A stretch of 26,420 bases of DNA from Cymbomonas tetramitiformis. Its lineage: Eukaryota > Chlorophyta > Pyramimonadophyceae > Pyramimonadales > Pyramimonadaceae. Both the position numbers and the translations under genes were made by a program. A model generated the notes under the pieces. It was not told where the DNA came from. It saw nothing but the letters and a program-made list of their open reading frames with translations, and did not search any database. The DNA is taken from assembly GCA_001247695.2 (NCBI GenBank), contig LGRX02009709.1, positions 1 to 26,420 of the forward strand, written 5' to 3'. Positions 1-9,008 of the stretch are shown here, one piece after another (positions within the stretch are counted from its first letter, which is position 1; each line of letters begins with the position of its first letter).

Positions 1-175
1 GGAAAATTGCGGGCCGAAGGCCCTTGGGGAGCTGGGATAAAGGGTGAGGGAGGGGGAAGATTCGGTGGGCCGAAGGCCCGCGGGGAGCCGGGAGAAAGGG
101 GGAAGGGAGGAAAATTGCGGGACGAAGGCCCGCGGGGAGCTGGGAAAAAGGGGGAGAGGAAAGGGATTTAAAAAA
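1..175. repeat. Short purine-rich minirepeat with GGCCGAAGGCCC core
   Basis: Three imperfect copies of a 52-56 bp unit. Each has a gggccgaaggccc-like core (11-23, 67-79, 119-131 with one change), followed by gcggggagctggga and a purine run. The core is nearly palindromic. The overlapping open frame at 44-271 is Gly/Arg/Lys-rich because of the repeat and is not counted as a gene. 175-395 holds an A-rich and TATATA stretch and nothing else that I can identify. Confidence 0.7.
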
Positions 176-399
176 AATTTAAAAAAAATATATATATATA
201 AGGTTGTATGTATATATATAATCGTGAAAAGAAGAACTGTTGAAGCTCCGGAGAAGCCGCTTCGAAGTTGAGAGTGCCTGTTCACTGCGGCGCTAGAAAA
301 AGTGTGGTAAAAGCGCAAAGATTTAAAGTCAAAAGAAACAAGCAAACATGCCTCCAAAAAACTGCGCTGAAAAAGGTAGAAAAGAGACAAGGTTAGAAA

Positions 400-838
400 A
401 GAGTTCATCGATGAACGCTTTTTAAAAAACACTGCTAAAGAAACAAGTGTTTTGACCGGTTTAAAGAAAAGTGTTCATCGATGAACGCTTTCTTTATTTT
501 GTTGCTGAAGCTTGAGTTTTTTAAATTGTTTTTAAGAAAGCGTCCATCGATGAGCGCTTTTCTTAGTTTTCCTTGTATTTTTCTTAAAACTTTGCGCTTT
601 GGAGTTGCAAAAGCTGCGATATTTCTGTGTGATTCAGCTTTTTTCTCAGGAAAAAAAATAGGGAAAGCAAGGAAAGCGTTCATCGATGGACGCTTTTCTT
701 AAAAACAGTTTAAAATACTCAAGTTTCAGTAATAAAATAAAGAAAGAGTTCATCGATGAACGCTTTTCTTTAAACCGGTAAAAAAACCTGTTTCTTTAGC
801 AGTGTTTTTTTAAAAGCGTTTATCGATGAACGCTTTTT
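400..838. repeat. Large imperfect palindrome (about 180-bp arms) with ATCGAT sub-palindromes
   Basis: The left arm (about 400-580) matches the reverse complement of the right arm (about 660-838) almost throughout. Shared landmarks in the same order are TTCATCGATGAACGC, the AACACTGCTAAAGAAACA stretch, ACCGGTTTAAAGAAAA and GTCCATCGATG. Six copies of the small palindrome TTCATCGATGAA or close variants lie inside. The spacer is about 80 bp. The two overlapping open frames on opposite strands here (435-683 minus, 481-702 plus) are products of the palindrome. It resembles a foldback or MITE-like element; no target duplication was established. Confidence 0.75.
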
Positions 839-929
839 AAAAACTCATCTCTTTTTACATCTGTTTCAGGACAGTTCTTGAAGAAGTGTCCTAAGGAAAT
901 CTGCAAGAGGTTTAAAAGGTTAAAGATCT

Positions 930-2470
930 CAGTGTTAAATATGTTTAAGAATGTCTTTGCGCAAGCATCCACTCAATTGCTTAAGCAAACTATACAACAC
1001 CGCATTTGAAGTCAAAAAGAGCTTTACAATTATCTTCGCGCAAGCTTCTAAATCTGCTTAGTGAAGATGTTTGAGAATGTCTTTACGCAAAGATCTTTGC
1101 TTTAAAGATCTTTGCGCAAGCTTGGATCCACTTACTTTCATTTGCTTTTAAAGTATTGAACTTTGCGACACCGCAAAGTCTAAAGAAACTCTTCACAGAC
1201 ACCTTTGCGCAAGCTTTTAAATATTCTGCTTGCTAAAGATGTTTGAGAAAGTCTTTGCGCAAAGATCTTTGCTTCAAAGATCTTTTCGCAAGCTTCCACC
1301 AACTCTCAATTGCCTAAGCAAACTTTGCGACAAAGTCTAATGAGCTATAATACCAACATCTTTCCACAAGCTTTTAGTTCTGCTTGTTAAATATGTTTAA
1401 GGATGTCTTTGCGCAAGTTGCGTCCACCAACTCTCAATAGCTTAAGCAAACTATACGACACCGCAAAGTCAAAAAGAGCTTTACCTTTAATAATATCTTT
1501 GCGCAAGCTTTTAAATCTGCTTGGTGAAGATGTTTGAGAATGTCTTTACGCAAAGATCTTTGCTTTAAAGATCTTTGCGCAAGCTTGGATCCACTTACTT
1601 TCATTTGCTTTTAAAGTATTGAACTTTGCGACACCGCAAAGTCTAAAGAAACTCTTCACAGACACCTTTGCGCAAGCTTTTAAATATTCTGCTTGCTAAA
1701 GATGTTTGAGAAAGTCTTTGCGCAAAGATCTTTGCTTCAAAGATCTTTTCGCAAGCTTCCACCAACTCTCAATTGCCTAAGCAAACTTTGCGACAAAGTC
1801 TAATGAGCTTTAATACCAACATCTTTCCACAAGCTTTTAGTTCTGCTTGTTAAATATGTTTAAGAATGACTTTGCGCAAGTTGCGTCCACCAACTCTCAA
1901 TTGCTTAAGCAAACTATACGACACCACAAAGTCAAAAAGAGCTTTACCTTTAATAATATCTTTGCGCAAGCTTTTAAATCTGCTTGGTGAAGATGTTTGA
2001 GAATGTCTTTACGCAAAGATCTTTGCTTTAAAGATCTTTGCGCTTCAAGCATCCACCAACTCTTATTTGCTTTTAAAGTATTGAACTTTGCGACACCGCA
2101 AAGTCTAAAGAGCTTTACAGTTATCTTTGCGCAAGCTTTTAAATATTCTGCTTGCTAAAGATGTTTGAGAAAGTCTTTGCGCAAAGATCTTTGCTTAAAA
2201 GATCTTTTCGCAAACATGAACCACCAACTCTGGATTGCTTAAGCAAACTTTGCGACACCGCAAAGTCTAAAGAGCGTTACAAACCTCTTTGCGCAAGCTT
2301 TAAAATCTGCTTGTTAAAGATGTTTGAAAAGTCTTTGCGCAAAGATCTTTGCTTCATAGATCTTTGCTTCAAAGATCTTTGCTTCAAAGATCTTTGCTTC
2401 AAAGATCTTTGCTTCAAAAATCTTTGCAACTCGCAATTGCATTTAAAGCAAACTCTGCGAAACCTTAACA
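930..2470. repeat. Higher-order satellite, 463-bp period made of three diverged ~154-bp monomers
   Basis: The landmark gatgtttgagaatgtctttacg recurs at 1066, 1529 and 1992, exactly 463 bp apart. Between these, related monomers begin at about 1238 and 1392. Each monomer carries the palindrome AAAGATCTTT, a TTTGCGCAAGCTT box and a TTTGCGACACCGCAAAGTC box. Adjacent monomers are less alike than copies 463 bp apart, which is the signature of a higher-order repeat. Open frames in this block (for example 2152-2481) are repeat artefacts. Confidence 0.8.
2335..2430. repeat. 15-bp tandem repeat AAAGATCTTTGCTTC
   Basis: About six head-to-tail copies of AAAGATCTTTGCTTC, with one copy having ATAGATC and the last AAAAATC. 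This is a local amplification of part of the 463-bp satellite monomer at its distal end. On the plus strand it would read as a DLCFK repeat, with no sign of being a gene. Confidence 0.8.
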
Positions 2471-2534
2471 AAGAGCTTTGAGAGGATCTTTGAAGCGCTT
2501 CCCGAAGCTTCTAAGTCTGCTAAGTCCGCACTCT

Positions 2535-2730
2535 CACCTTCAAAGCGGCTTCTTAAGAGGTTCAGCTTTTCTTCTTCTCACGATTATATTCAAAATAAAA
2601 AATTCACAATTGCATATCCCCCCCTCCCCCCGAATTTTGCATTATCGCCTTCAAAGCGGTTTCTTAAGAGCTTCAACTTTTCTTCTTCTCACGATTATAT
2701 TCAAAATTAAAAAAATCACAGTTGAGTTGA
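2535..2730. repeat. Direct duplication of ~75 bp
   Basis: The segment cttcaaagcggcttcttaag and the following ~55 bases at about 2538 recur at about 2649 with few changes, 111 bp apart. A CCCCCTCCCCCC run separates the copies. No gene is evident. Confidence 0.65.
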
Positions 2731-2804
2731 ATTTGCCCCCAATTTGCACTCGCCTGAAAGCCGCTAAAATTAAGGATTTTTTAACCAAAATTCCGAAAAT
2801 TTTC

Positions 2805-3575
2805 GAAACTCCCAAAAGGCATGAAATTCATAAAAAAAACATAAAAAAATCGTTGGGGTTCATGGATGAACCCCAAAAAATACATTTCATGAAATCAGGC
2901 GTAAAAGGTATCATTTTGCCATCGATTCTCGGAAATCTTTTTGAAGCTCAAATATGCGGCAAATATTGTACAAGTTTAATTTAAAATTTATGTTTTCCTA
3001 GTACAAAAATCCCCCAAAATCTTCCTTAATTCAGGCTGAAAAAGATGATATTTTTTAGTGAAAATCAGGAATATTTCTTAAACCCTAAAACAACCGGAAA
3101 ATTAAATAAATTACATTCAACTCGGGAAAAACTTAAACCCTAGATTCGGTCAAATTTTCCATTTTTTCAGGGCCTCCCCTTGTAAAACTCCCCAACTCCC
3201 AAAAAGGCCTGAAATTCATATAAAACTAGAAAAAAATAAAAGGGGTTCATCGATGAACCCCCAAAAACATATTTCATAAAAATCAGACGTAAAAAGTATC
3301 ATTTTGCTACCGACTTTCGAAAAAAAAGTTGAAGCTTAAAAATGCATGAAATATTGTACAAGTTCAATTGAAAATTTATGTTTTCTTAACACAAAAAACC
3401 CCATAAACCTTCCTTAATTCAGGCTGAAAAAGATGATGTTTTTAGTGAAAATCAGGAATATTTCTTAAACCCTAAAACAACCGGAAAATTAAATAAAATT
3501 ACATTCAACTCGGGAAAATCTTAAACCCTAGATTCGGTCAAATTTTCAATTTTTTCAGGGCCTCCCATTGTAAAA
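2805..3575. repeat. Two tandem copies of a ~388-bp AT-rich unit
   Basis: Copy 1 (about 2805-3180) and copy 2 (about 3192-3575) share the aactcccaaaa start, a GGGGTTCATCGATGAACCCC-type palindrome (mutated to ATGGAT in copy 1), ttaattcaggctgaaaaagatgat, the aaaccctaaaacaaccggaaaattaaat box and the final tttttcagggcctccc. The AACCCTA boxes are isolated, not a telomeric array. The open frame over 2478-2984 crosses the repeat boundary and is not a credible gene. Confidence 0.75.
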
Positions 3576-5039
3576 CTCCCCACCTCCCAAAACTCCCAAA
3601 CTCCCCAATTGCGTTTGGTGATATATATAGAGTCATCAACTTAAGCGGATTATCCACTTTAGTGATATTTATCAATCTATAATATGTTTTAAGCATAGGT
3701 CTGTGCTCTAAGATTTATCAAAATGATATATCTTATTTTAAACATATCAGGACATTGCTTGATATAATCAAAGCAGTTTGACACAACACATTTGTATGTG
3801 TGTGCTTGTCCTGAACAACTTCTATCAGATGTCAATATTATTACTGCTCTGAAAGAGTTACATGCATTTTGAACTGATCAAATCTGTATCAATTGTCATT
3901 ATGCAATGTACTTGTTGTTGTTGCTCCAGCGATGATATGTGGAATGACGAATGGACTGCGCCCAACAGTTACCAGCTGTTGCATGGGCGCAGTATACTGC
4001 CTTCGGGTCTAGAGATAACTCCATCCAGCCCTTCAGCATGTTGTATTATCTGTTCCCATATCTATCGCCATCACTTGACACTTCACACGCACATGTGTTT
4101 GTGAAGTGTTATCTACATTATCATATTCATGATAGATATATAAGTTGGTCAATTCACTACGAATCAGTGAATATCAATACATACAGTAATGCAGTGTGTG
4201 TATGTATATAGTACTTATTGATTAGTACTTTTTTGCCAGTGTGTGTGTGTGTGTGTGTGTGCTCACTTTTACACACTTTACAGGAAGATAAGTTCTGGAC
4301 ATCACAATATTTCCAGACAGCCTATCATGCAGGATAATCAGTATACCATGCACTGAATGAATCTAGCATGATATATTAGGTTAGAGGTTATTGTAATTCC
4401 AAGATAATCTCATTTACAAAATGAGTTGCTGGTATATTTCACATATAGTTCCGGTGAGCAATCCTTTCAGTGATCCACAGTAGAACGATATGTGGTCCGA
4501 GGAGTATCTCGACTCCACCGGGTCATATCGAGCTAATTACTGTGTTAAGATCTCTGAACAGGCACCTTACACTATATGGGTTCGAATATAGTTAGCATGC
4601 ACTGCAAATATGCTTTTGTGCACGTCTAATGTATTGTGATTTGATGCCATCTATTCCAGCTGCTACCGTGATCAAGCTGGATAATATATAACATCTGTTA
4701 TGATGATGCATGCACAACTTACAGTGTGGCAGTCATTCAGTATAGAATGTGTATATACTTAGATGCTGCATGTAATGTGCGCTGCAAGTTAGTGTGTGTT
4801 CAATTAAACATCTTGCACACTATATTGAGATAAACATGAAATGCTGACAACTTGAATATTTGTGCAGTCATCAATATGTGGTGTGTGCTGCAGTATAATA
4901 TCAGATGTCAATCATGCATGCGTCCAAAATATGCCTGCGAGTATTAGTTGTTGTGCAGAGTATTTTGATGTAAGTATGTATTGTACAGTTGATCTTAACA
5001 ACATCTCAAAATCATCATCATCGCAAATTGAAATCTTTC
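3576..5039. other. AT-rich stretch without recognisable genes
   Basis: Low-GC sequence with frequent short ATATAT, TGTGTG and TGCATG motifs. All open frames are short and Cys/His/Ile/Ser-rich with no domain that I recognise. One microsatellite (4239-4261) is listed separately. I see no RNA gene or clear transposon end here. Confidence 0.6.
4239..4261. repeat. (GT)n microsatellite
   Basis: An uninterrupted GT dinucleotide run of about 11 units. Confidence 0.95.
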
Positions 5040-5740
5040 ATAGCACGCTGCAAATAACTTATGCAAAAAGGGCGCGCTGCTGATGAAAAGCATGTATCGT
5101 CGTCGCCATTTATCAGCGCATTATACGAGCGCTGACATGTGTACGGATCAAAATTCCGTCGATGACTTCTATGCCATATATCATTCTGAACAATTTTCGA
5201 GCGTGATTCGTACAAGCGCGCGCATGTAATTGACATGCATGCTGTAAGCTGCGATCCACTTTTGCGAAAAATATGCGACCATCGCGCATGCTGCCAACTG
5301 CACATTAGTATATCGCGCATCAACATGTATGAAGCCGTACAAAAAGCAATTTGGTGCAATCACGAAAATTGTAATGCTGCGCTGATGACTTTCCGCGCGG
5401 AAACGATTCCGCTGATGATTATGCTTCCGCGTCGCATCTGCGAACATATGTACATCTGCGAACCATTTATGCGAGTACATCTCATTGCTGCGCGGATGTA
5501 TGCCATTTGCACACCTTATCGTGTAGTATATGCGATCAGCTGTTTCCGCGAGTGCGCTTCTGCGAACGCAACAATTTTCTCGCACGCTATCTTCGCTATT
5601 GCAGCGGATATATCAAATATTCGATTTATGCGAGTGCGTCGCCTTATATGCTCCGCAACCTGTCAACACAAATTAATGATATCTATGCGCTGCACACAAT
5701 TGAGTTCTCGTGCTGTTCGTGCCTTGACGAGCTAAATTAG
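5040..5740. other. Block of distinct composition rich in GCGC and TGCG words, open on both strands
   Basis: Composition changes abruptly from the AT-rich flanks. TGCGC, CGCGCATG, TTATGCGAG and CATCTGCGAAC words recur irregularly. Long frames are open on both strands over the same DNA (5235-5735 plus, 166 codons; 5181-5585 and 5018-5359 minus). The predicted proteins are rich in Cys, Met, Ile, Ala and Arg and match nothing I know. Overlap on opposite strands plus word repetition points to a decayed low-complexity repeat with few stop codons, not to genes. 5741-6229 shows nothing that I can identify. Confidence 0.45.
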
Positions 5741-6229
5741 AATACCATTCTGTTAGGGCTAGATAAAGAAGCCCTCAATATATCATACAAAAATACAAGT
5801 ATGCGCTGTGCTGTAGAACGGCAAACACAAGCGTCTGAATATAGCGGGATGAGTTGCAGAACTTATGTGAGAAGATACTGCTGAAGCCCAACGCTTCGCT
5901 CATCTATACCATACGTCTCCCATCGCATAGATGGTACCGCCATTGGGTTGTGAACCCGAGACGTTGGTTGAACGACCAGTATTGTGGTAACGAATAGTTC
6001 GTTCATACTGCGCATGCGTGTTCCGCACATGCTTAAAAGCCAAGATGGTTCTTGTTTGTACTTCAAGATGTATCTTGCTTTGCCATCTTCGAGTTCGACG
6101 TACGAACTCTCGATGACAGGGTCATTCAAGTCTTTCCTTGAATAATGACAGATGATGTGACGTATCATCTGGCGACATGTACAGTCATAGTCGACCGTAC
6201 TGACGACTGTCATAATAATATATGACACG

Positions 6230-6385
6230 ACTCGACATGACATGGCATGACATGGTATGACATGTCTGACAGGTATGACACGTATGACATGTATGACACA
6301 TATGTCATCGGTCATGATCCTGTATGGTATGATATGTCTGACAGGTATGACATGTATGACACATATGTCATCGGTCATGACCCTG
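6230..6385. repeat. TGACATG minisatellite with a ~63-bp duplicated unit
   Basis: Irregular TGACATG/TATGACA heptamers, with a longer unit containing gtctgacaggtatgacacg and tatgtcatcggtcatga occurring twice, at about 6262 and 6327. The minus-strand frame 5863-6594 passes through it and shows the repeat as ICVIHVIPVRH-type runs. That frame has no recognised domain and is not called as a gene. Confidence 0.7.
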
Positions 6386-6622
6386 CCATCTGCCTTGTGC
6401 GCAGCGGCGAGGTTCCATCTATATACAAAATTTTGATGGCGAATTTCACCCAAATCAGTTTTTGTGTGGGTGCATGACATTGTGAGGGATATATACCGCC
6501 GTATCATGGATTCCGAAGATGTTGTACATTGTAGAGGGCACGAATAGGTCGTGTTGAAGTATTTTTTAAGTGCAGTGGGCACCAGGAAGGCCACTTAGCG
6601 AGCGTAGGCGGCTTGAAAACTT

Positions 6623-6649
6623 CCGGTCCTTGTGGGAGGACCGGCCTTT
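6623..6649 (+). other. Perfect 8-bp hairpin followed by a T run; degenerate second copy at 6826-6845
   Basis: CCGGTCCT (6623-6630) pairs perfectly with AGGACCGG (6637-6644) around the loop TGTGGG, and CCTTTTT follows. A partial copy (CCCTTGTGGGAGGACCGG) lies about 200 bp downstream. The hairpin plus T5 resembles a terminator, but this is a eukaryotic context with no adjoining gene, so it is more probably the end of a small dispersed repeat. Confidence 0.5.
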
Positions 6650-7883
6650 TTATTTAATTTTGAGCGGTTTCACCCCCACTTTTCAATAACGTAAACCACA
6701 TAGCTACACCGAGTATGCCACCCAACACAGGTTTTTAGATAATTATTGGACACCTAAATATGACCCCAAAGCACTCATATACCAACTATATCGAAAAAAC
6801 GAGGCCTATGGCCCAAATTCACTTCGGCCCTTGTGGGAGGACCGGACCTTCGGGCAGTAGCCACACAACCCGATGGTGGTAACGCACGAGATGCGTGAGA
6901 GCATTAGAGTATATGAGGAGCATTGGGCTCAAGCAAGCACTTCTGGTCTACAGACTGCTGCACTCATAACCCACTAAACTATTGCGTTTTGCTGTCGTTA
7001 CCGTTCAATAACATCAACGTCACACATATTGTTCGTATAGAACCGTGACAGGGGGGGATGATCACGCTGCACACGCTGCATTTTTATCACCAGATAAACA
7101 GCCGAGAGGACTTGAAAAAAGGTAGTGAGATTTACGGCTGCTTTCTTGGTTTTGGCATAAAAGACCGGAGTCTCTGAGCTTCTAAAATGTAACAAACCTC
7201 GAATAATCGAATCTCGATCGCTTCGGCCGCGGCTCAGAGATTGGCTCTGGCCCACATTTGTTTTAATTGACCCAAATTTTCTTTTGAAAATTTTCCTAAA
7301 GTCACCTAAATTTTTCCTCCCTTTTTGAAAAGGCCCCTAAAATTTTCCTAAATGTTTTTCAATAATTAGCCGATCTCGCGGGCCCCATACACGCCCAAAC
7401 CGGTTCGCTGAGACGCGGAGACGCTTGCCCTAGGCCCCTATTTCTTTTACAATCACCCAAATTGGCCTAAGAACCTATTTCATACTAATTTGTTCAGCTT
7501 GGCGGGGCCACTGGTGGAGTCCTCGGAACGCTTTCTTTTGAACTTGTCGAAAGCGTTAACAAGAGGCAACGACTTGTTCCTTGGCGTAAGCTAGCTCTAG
7601 CCGAGACCTCGTAAACAAGGCTACAATTCAAGCAATTGCAATATCTTTATGGCAGGAAAGATTGACCAGTAAATTAACAGGTTGAGCAACAGCTCCTCCA
7701 AATAGTTACTTCAAGTTAGAACAGCCTCCAAATGGGCAAAATTCAGGTCTTATACTTTCAAGGCGCGCAGTTCATATCTCTAATCGATCTGTCCCATGTC
7801 GGCTGGCATATCATCATCTGCCACCTATACAAATCCTAATAAGAGAATCTGCATTTGGACAATCCTAATCAAGACAGTTGATT
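6650..7883. other. Non-coding region 3' of the retroelement ORFs; candidate polypurine tract, LTR unproven
   Basis: There is no credible gene. The retroelement is read on the minus strand, so its 3' LTR should lie here. On that strand TTTGGAGG occurs twice. At 7702-7693 the purine-rich TTTGGAGGAG is followed at once by C and TGTTGC, which has the form of a polypurine tract plus a TG-starting LTR. A similar TTTGGAGGC-TGTTC lies about 30 bp earlier on that strand. No second LTR copy exists inside the window to compare, so neither the LTR nor its length can be fixed. Confidence 0.3.
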
Positions 7884-8927
7884 TCATTGTCCCTTGCTGA
7901 TCTTTGCCTTCTTCCTACGAGGAGCCACGTCAAGCACTTCTTCGTCATCACTGTCACTGCTTATGGTGCATTTCAATTGAGTTATATACTCATGTGTCCA
8001 ACATCTCGGATATTTCCTAGGTTGCCTCTTCGTCTCTTCAGACACCCCAGCCTTATTCTCACCCATTGAAGTCAATCCAGTATCTGACCCAGATGGTTTC
8101 TTCGGTGGTACATGAACAGTCTCCACCACAGAGGCTGGGGCATCCTCAGATATGGCCTCAGACTTCTGCTCGGTGATAGGCTGATCCTCTGGCTGAACAG
8201 GTGAGGTCGGGGAGGTGCCCTTTGGTACCCAGATAAGTTCACCCTTCTCATCCATGATCAATTGCAGTCCCAGTCTCTTCAACCTTCGAGCTTCAGCTTG
8301 TTCTTCAGCATCGTCAGCTACCAAGTCATCGAACTCGCTGACGTCATCCTCGGTGTCATCATATTCAGGCGAGGCTGGCTCCCATTTCGGACTGGCAGTG
8401 TCCATGTCATATATGACACCCGCGTCATCGGTGTCATCCGAACCTGGTAGCTTCTCCTTACTGTTAGTGACACCCGCGTCATCATTGTCATCAGAATCTG
8501 GTAACTTCTCCTTACTCCAGGACACAGCGCCTGTACCCGAATCGTCACTGTCCGTAGGCGCTGAGTGTACAGGCTTACGCCCCGTGTAGGGAATTCCACG
8601 ATATTCGTCATCGTCAATCACAATCGTCGGATTCCAGTGCCCAACGCTGCTGATCGGTAATGAGAATGGCGCTACCGGCGCCTTCAACTGAGTGGCATCT
8701 TCCAGAAACCAGCCGCCGCCCCTATTACGCTCCCAGCGGCGTAGCGCACCAGAAGGGTGGACGATAATATGCTGCCAGCTATAATCAAGTCCAGGCTTTC
8801 GCTCCCCATAGTACGAAGTCAATGGCTCGGGAGTCCCCTTCCGAGCCCATTGCCATCTCACTGCCCCAGTATGCATAAATACAATATGCCAATCGAATGG
8901 CTTGGCAGGGCTATTGTTCCCTGGCAC
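7884..8927 (-). CDS. Accessory ORF of the retrotransposon, acidic protein of unknown function
   Basis: An intact 347-codon frame starting ATG, about 80 bp after the pol stop and on the same strand, so it is probably the last gene of the retroelement. I do not recognise a family. The first ~75 residues contain two copies of a Trp/His motif of the form W-x-x-I-x-x-H-x-x-G-A-x-R-x-W (about residues 13-27 and 50-64). The middle (about 120-220) is rich in Asp/Ser/Glu, with two near-identical KEKLP-SDD-DDAGV blocks, the DNA of which is also repeated. The last residues are basic (RRKKAKISK), a plausible nuclear localisation signal. Possibilities include a DNA- or chromatin-interacting accessory factor or an envelope-position gene. 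No signal peptide or membrane span is visible, which argues against an envelope protein. Confidence 0.6.
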   Translation of the reverse strand: MPGNNSPAKPFDWHIVFMHTGAVRWQWARKGTPEPLTSYYGERKPGLDYSWQHIIVHPSGALRRWERNRGGGWFLEDATQLKAPVAPFSLPISSVGHWNPTIVIDDDEYRGIPYTGRKPVHSAPTDSDDSGTGAVSWSKEKLPDSDDNDDAGVTNSKEKLPGSDDTDDAGVIYDMDTASPKWEPASPEYDDTEDDVSEFDDLVADDAEEQAEARRLKRLGLQLIMDEKGELIWVPKGTSPTSPVQPEDQPITEQKSEAISEDAPASVVETVHVPPKKPSGSDTGLTSMGENKAGVSEETKRQPRKYPRCWTHEYITQLKCTISSDSDDEEVLDVAPRRKKAKISKGQ

Positions 8928-9008
8928 AACTCCTCCCCTCTTAGCTTGTTAGTACAAAGAGATGATAACTCAGAGTCATTTGTACAGCAGCTAAGATCCA
9001 GACACAGA

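Noticed and set aside
44..271. 75-codon open frame in the first minirepeat
   Set aside because: Gly/Arg/Lys-rich translation of a purine-rich tandem repeat; no domain and no coding signal.
2152..2481. Open frames on both strands with DLCFK-type repeats
   Set aside because: Direct product of the 15-bp AAAGATCTTTGCTTC repeat and the 463-bp satellite.
5863..6594. 243-codon minus-strand frame
   Set aside because: It passes through the TGACATG minisatellite and shows no recognisable domain; some segments look protein-like, but not enough to call a gene.
5745..6600. An LTR of a copia-type element starting TGTTAGGGCTAG
   Set aside because: No second copy, primer-binding site or matching end could be found.
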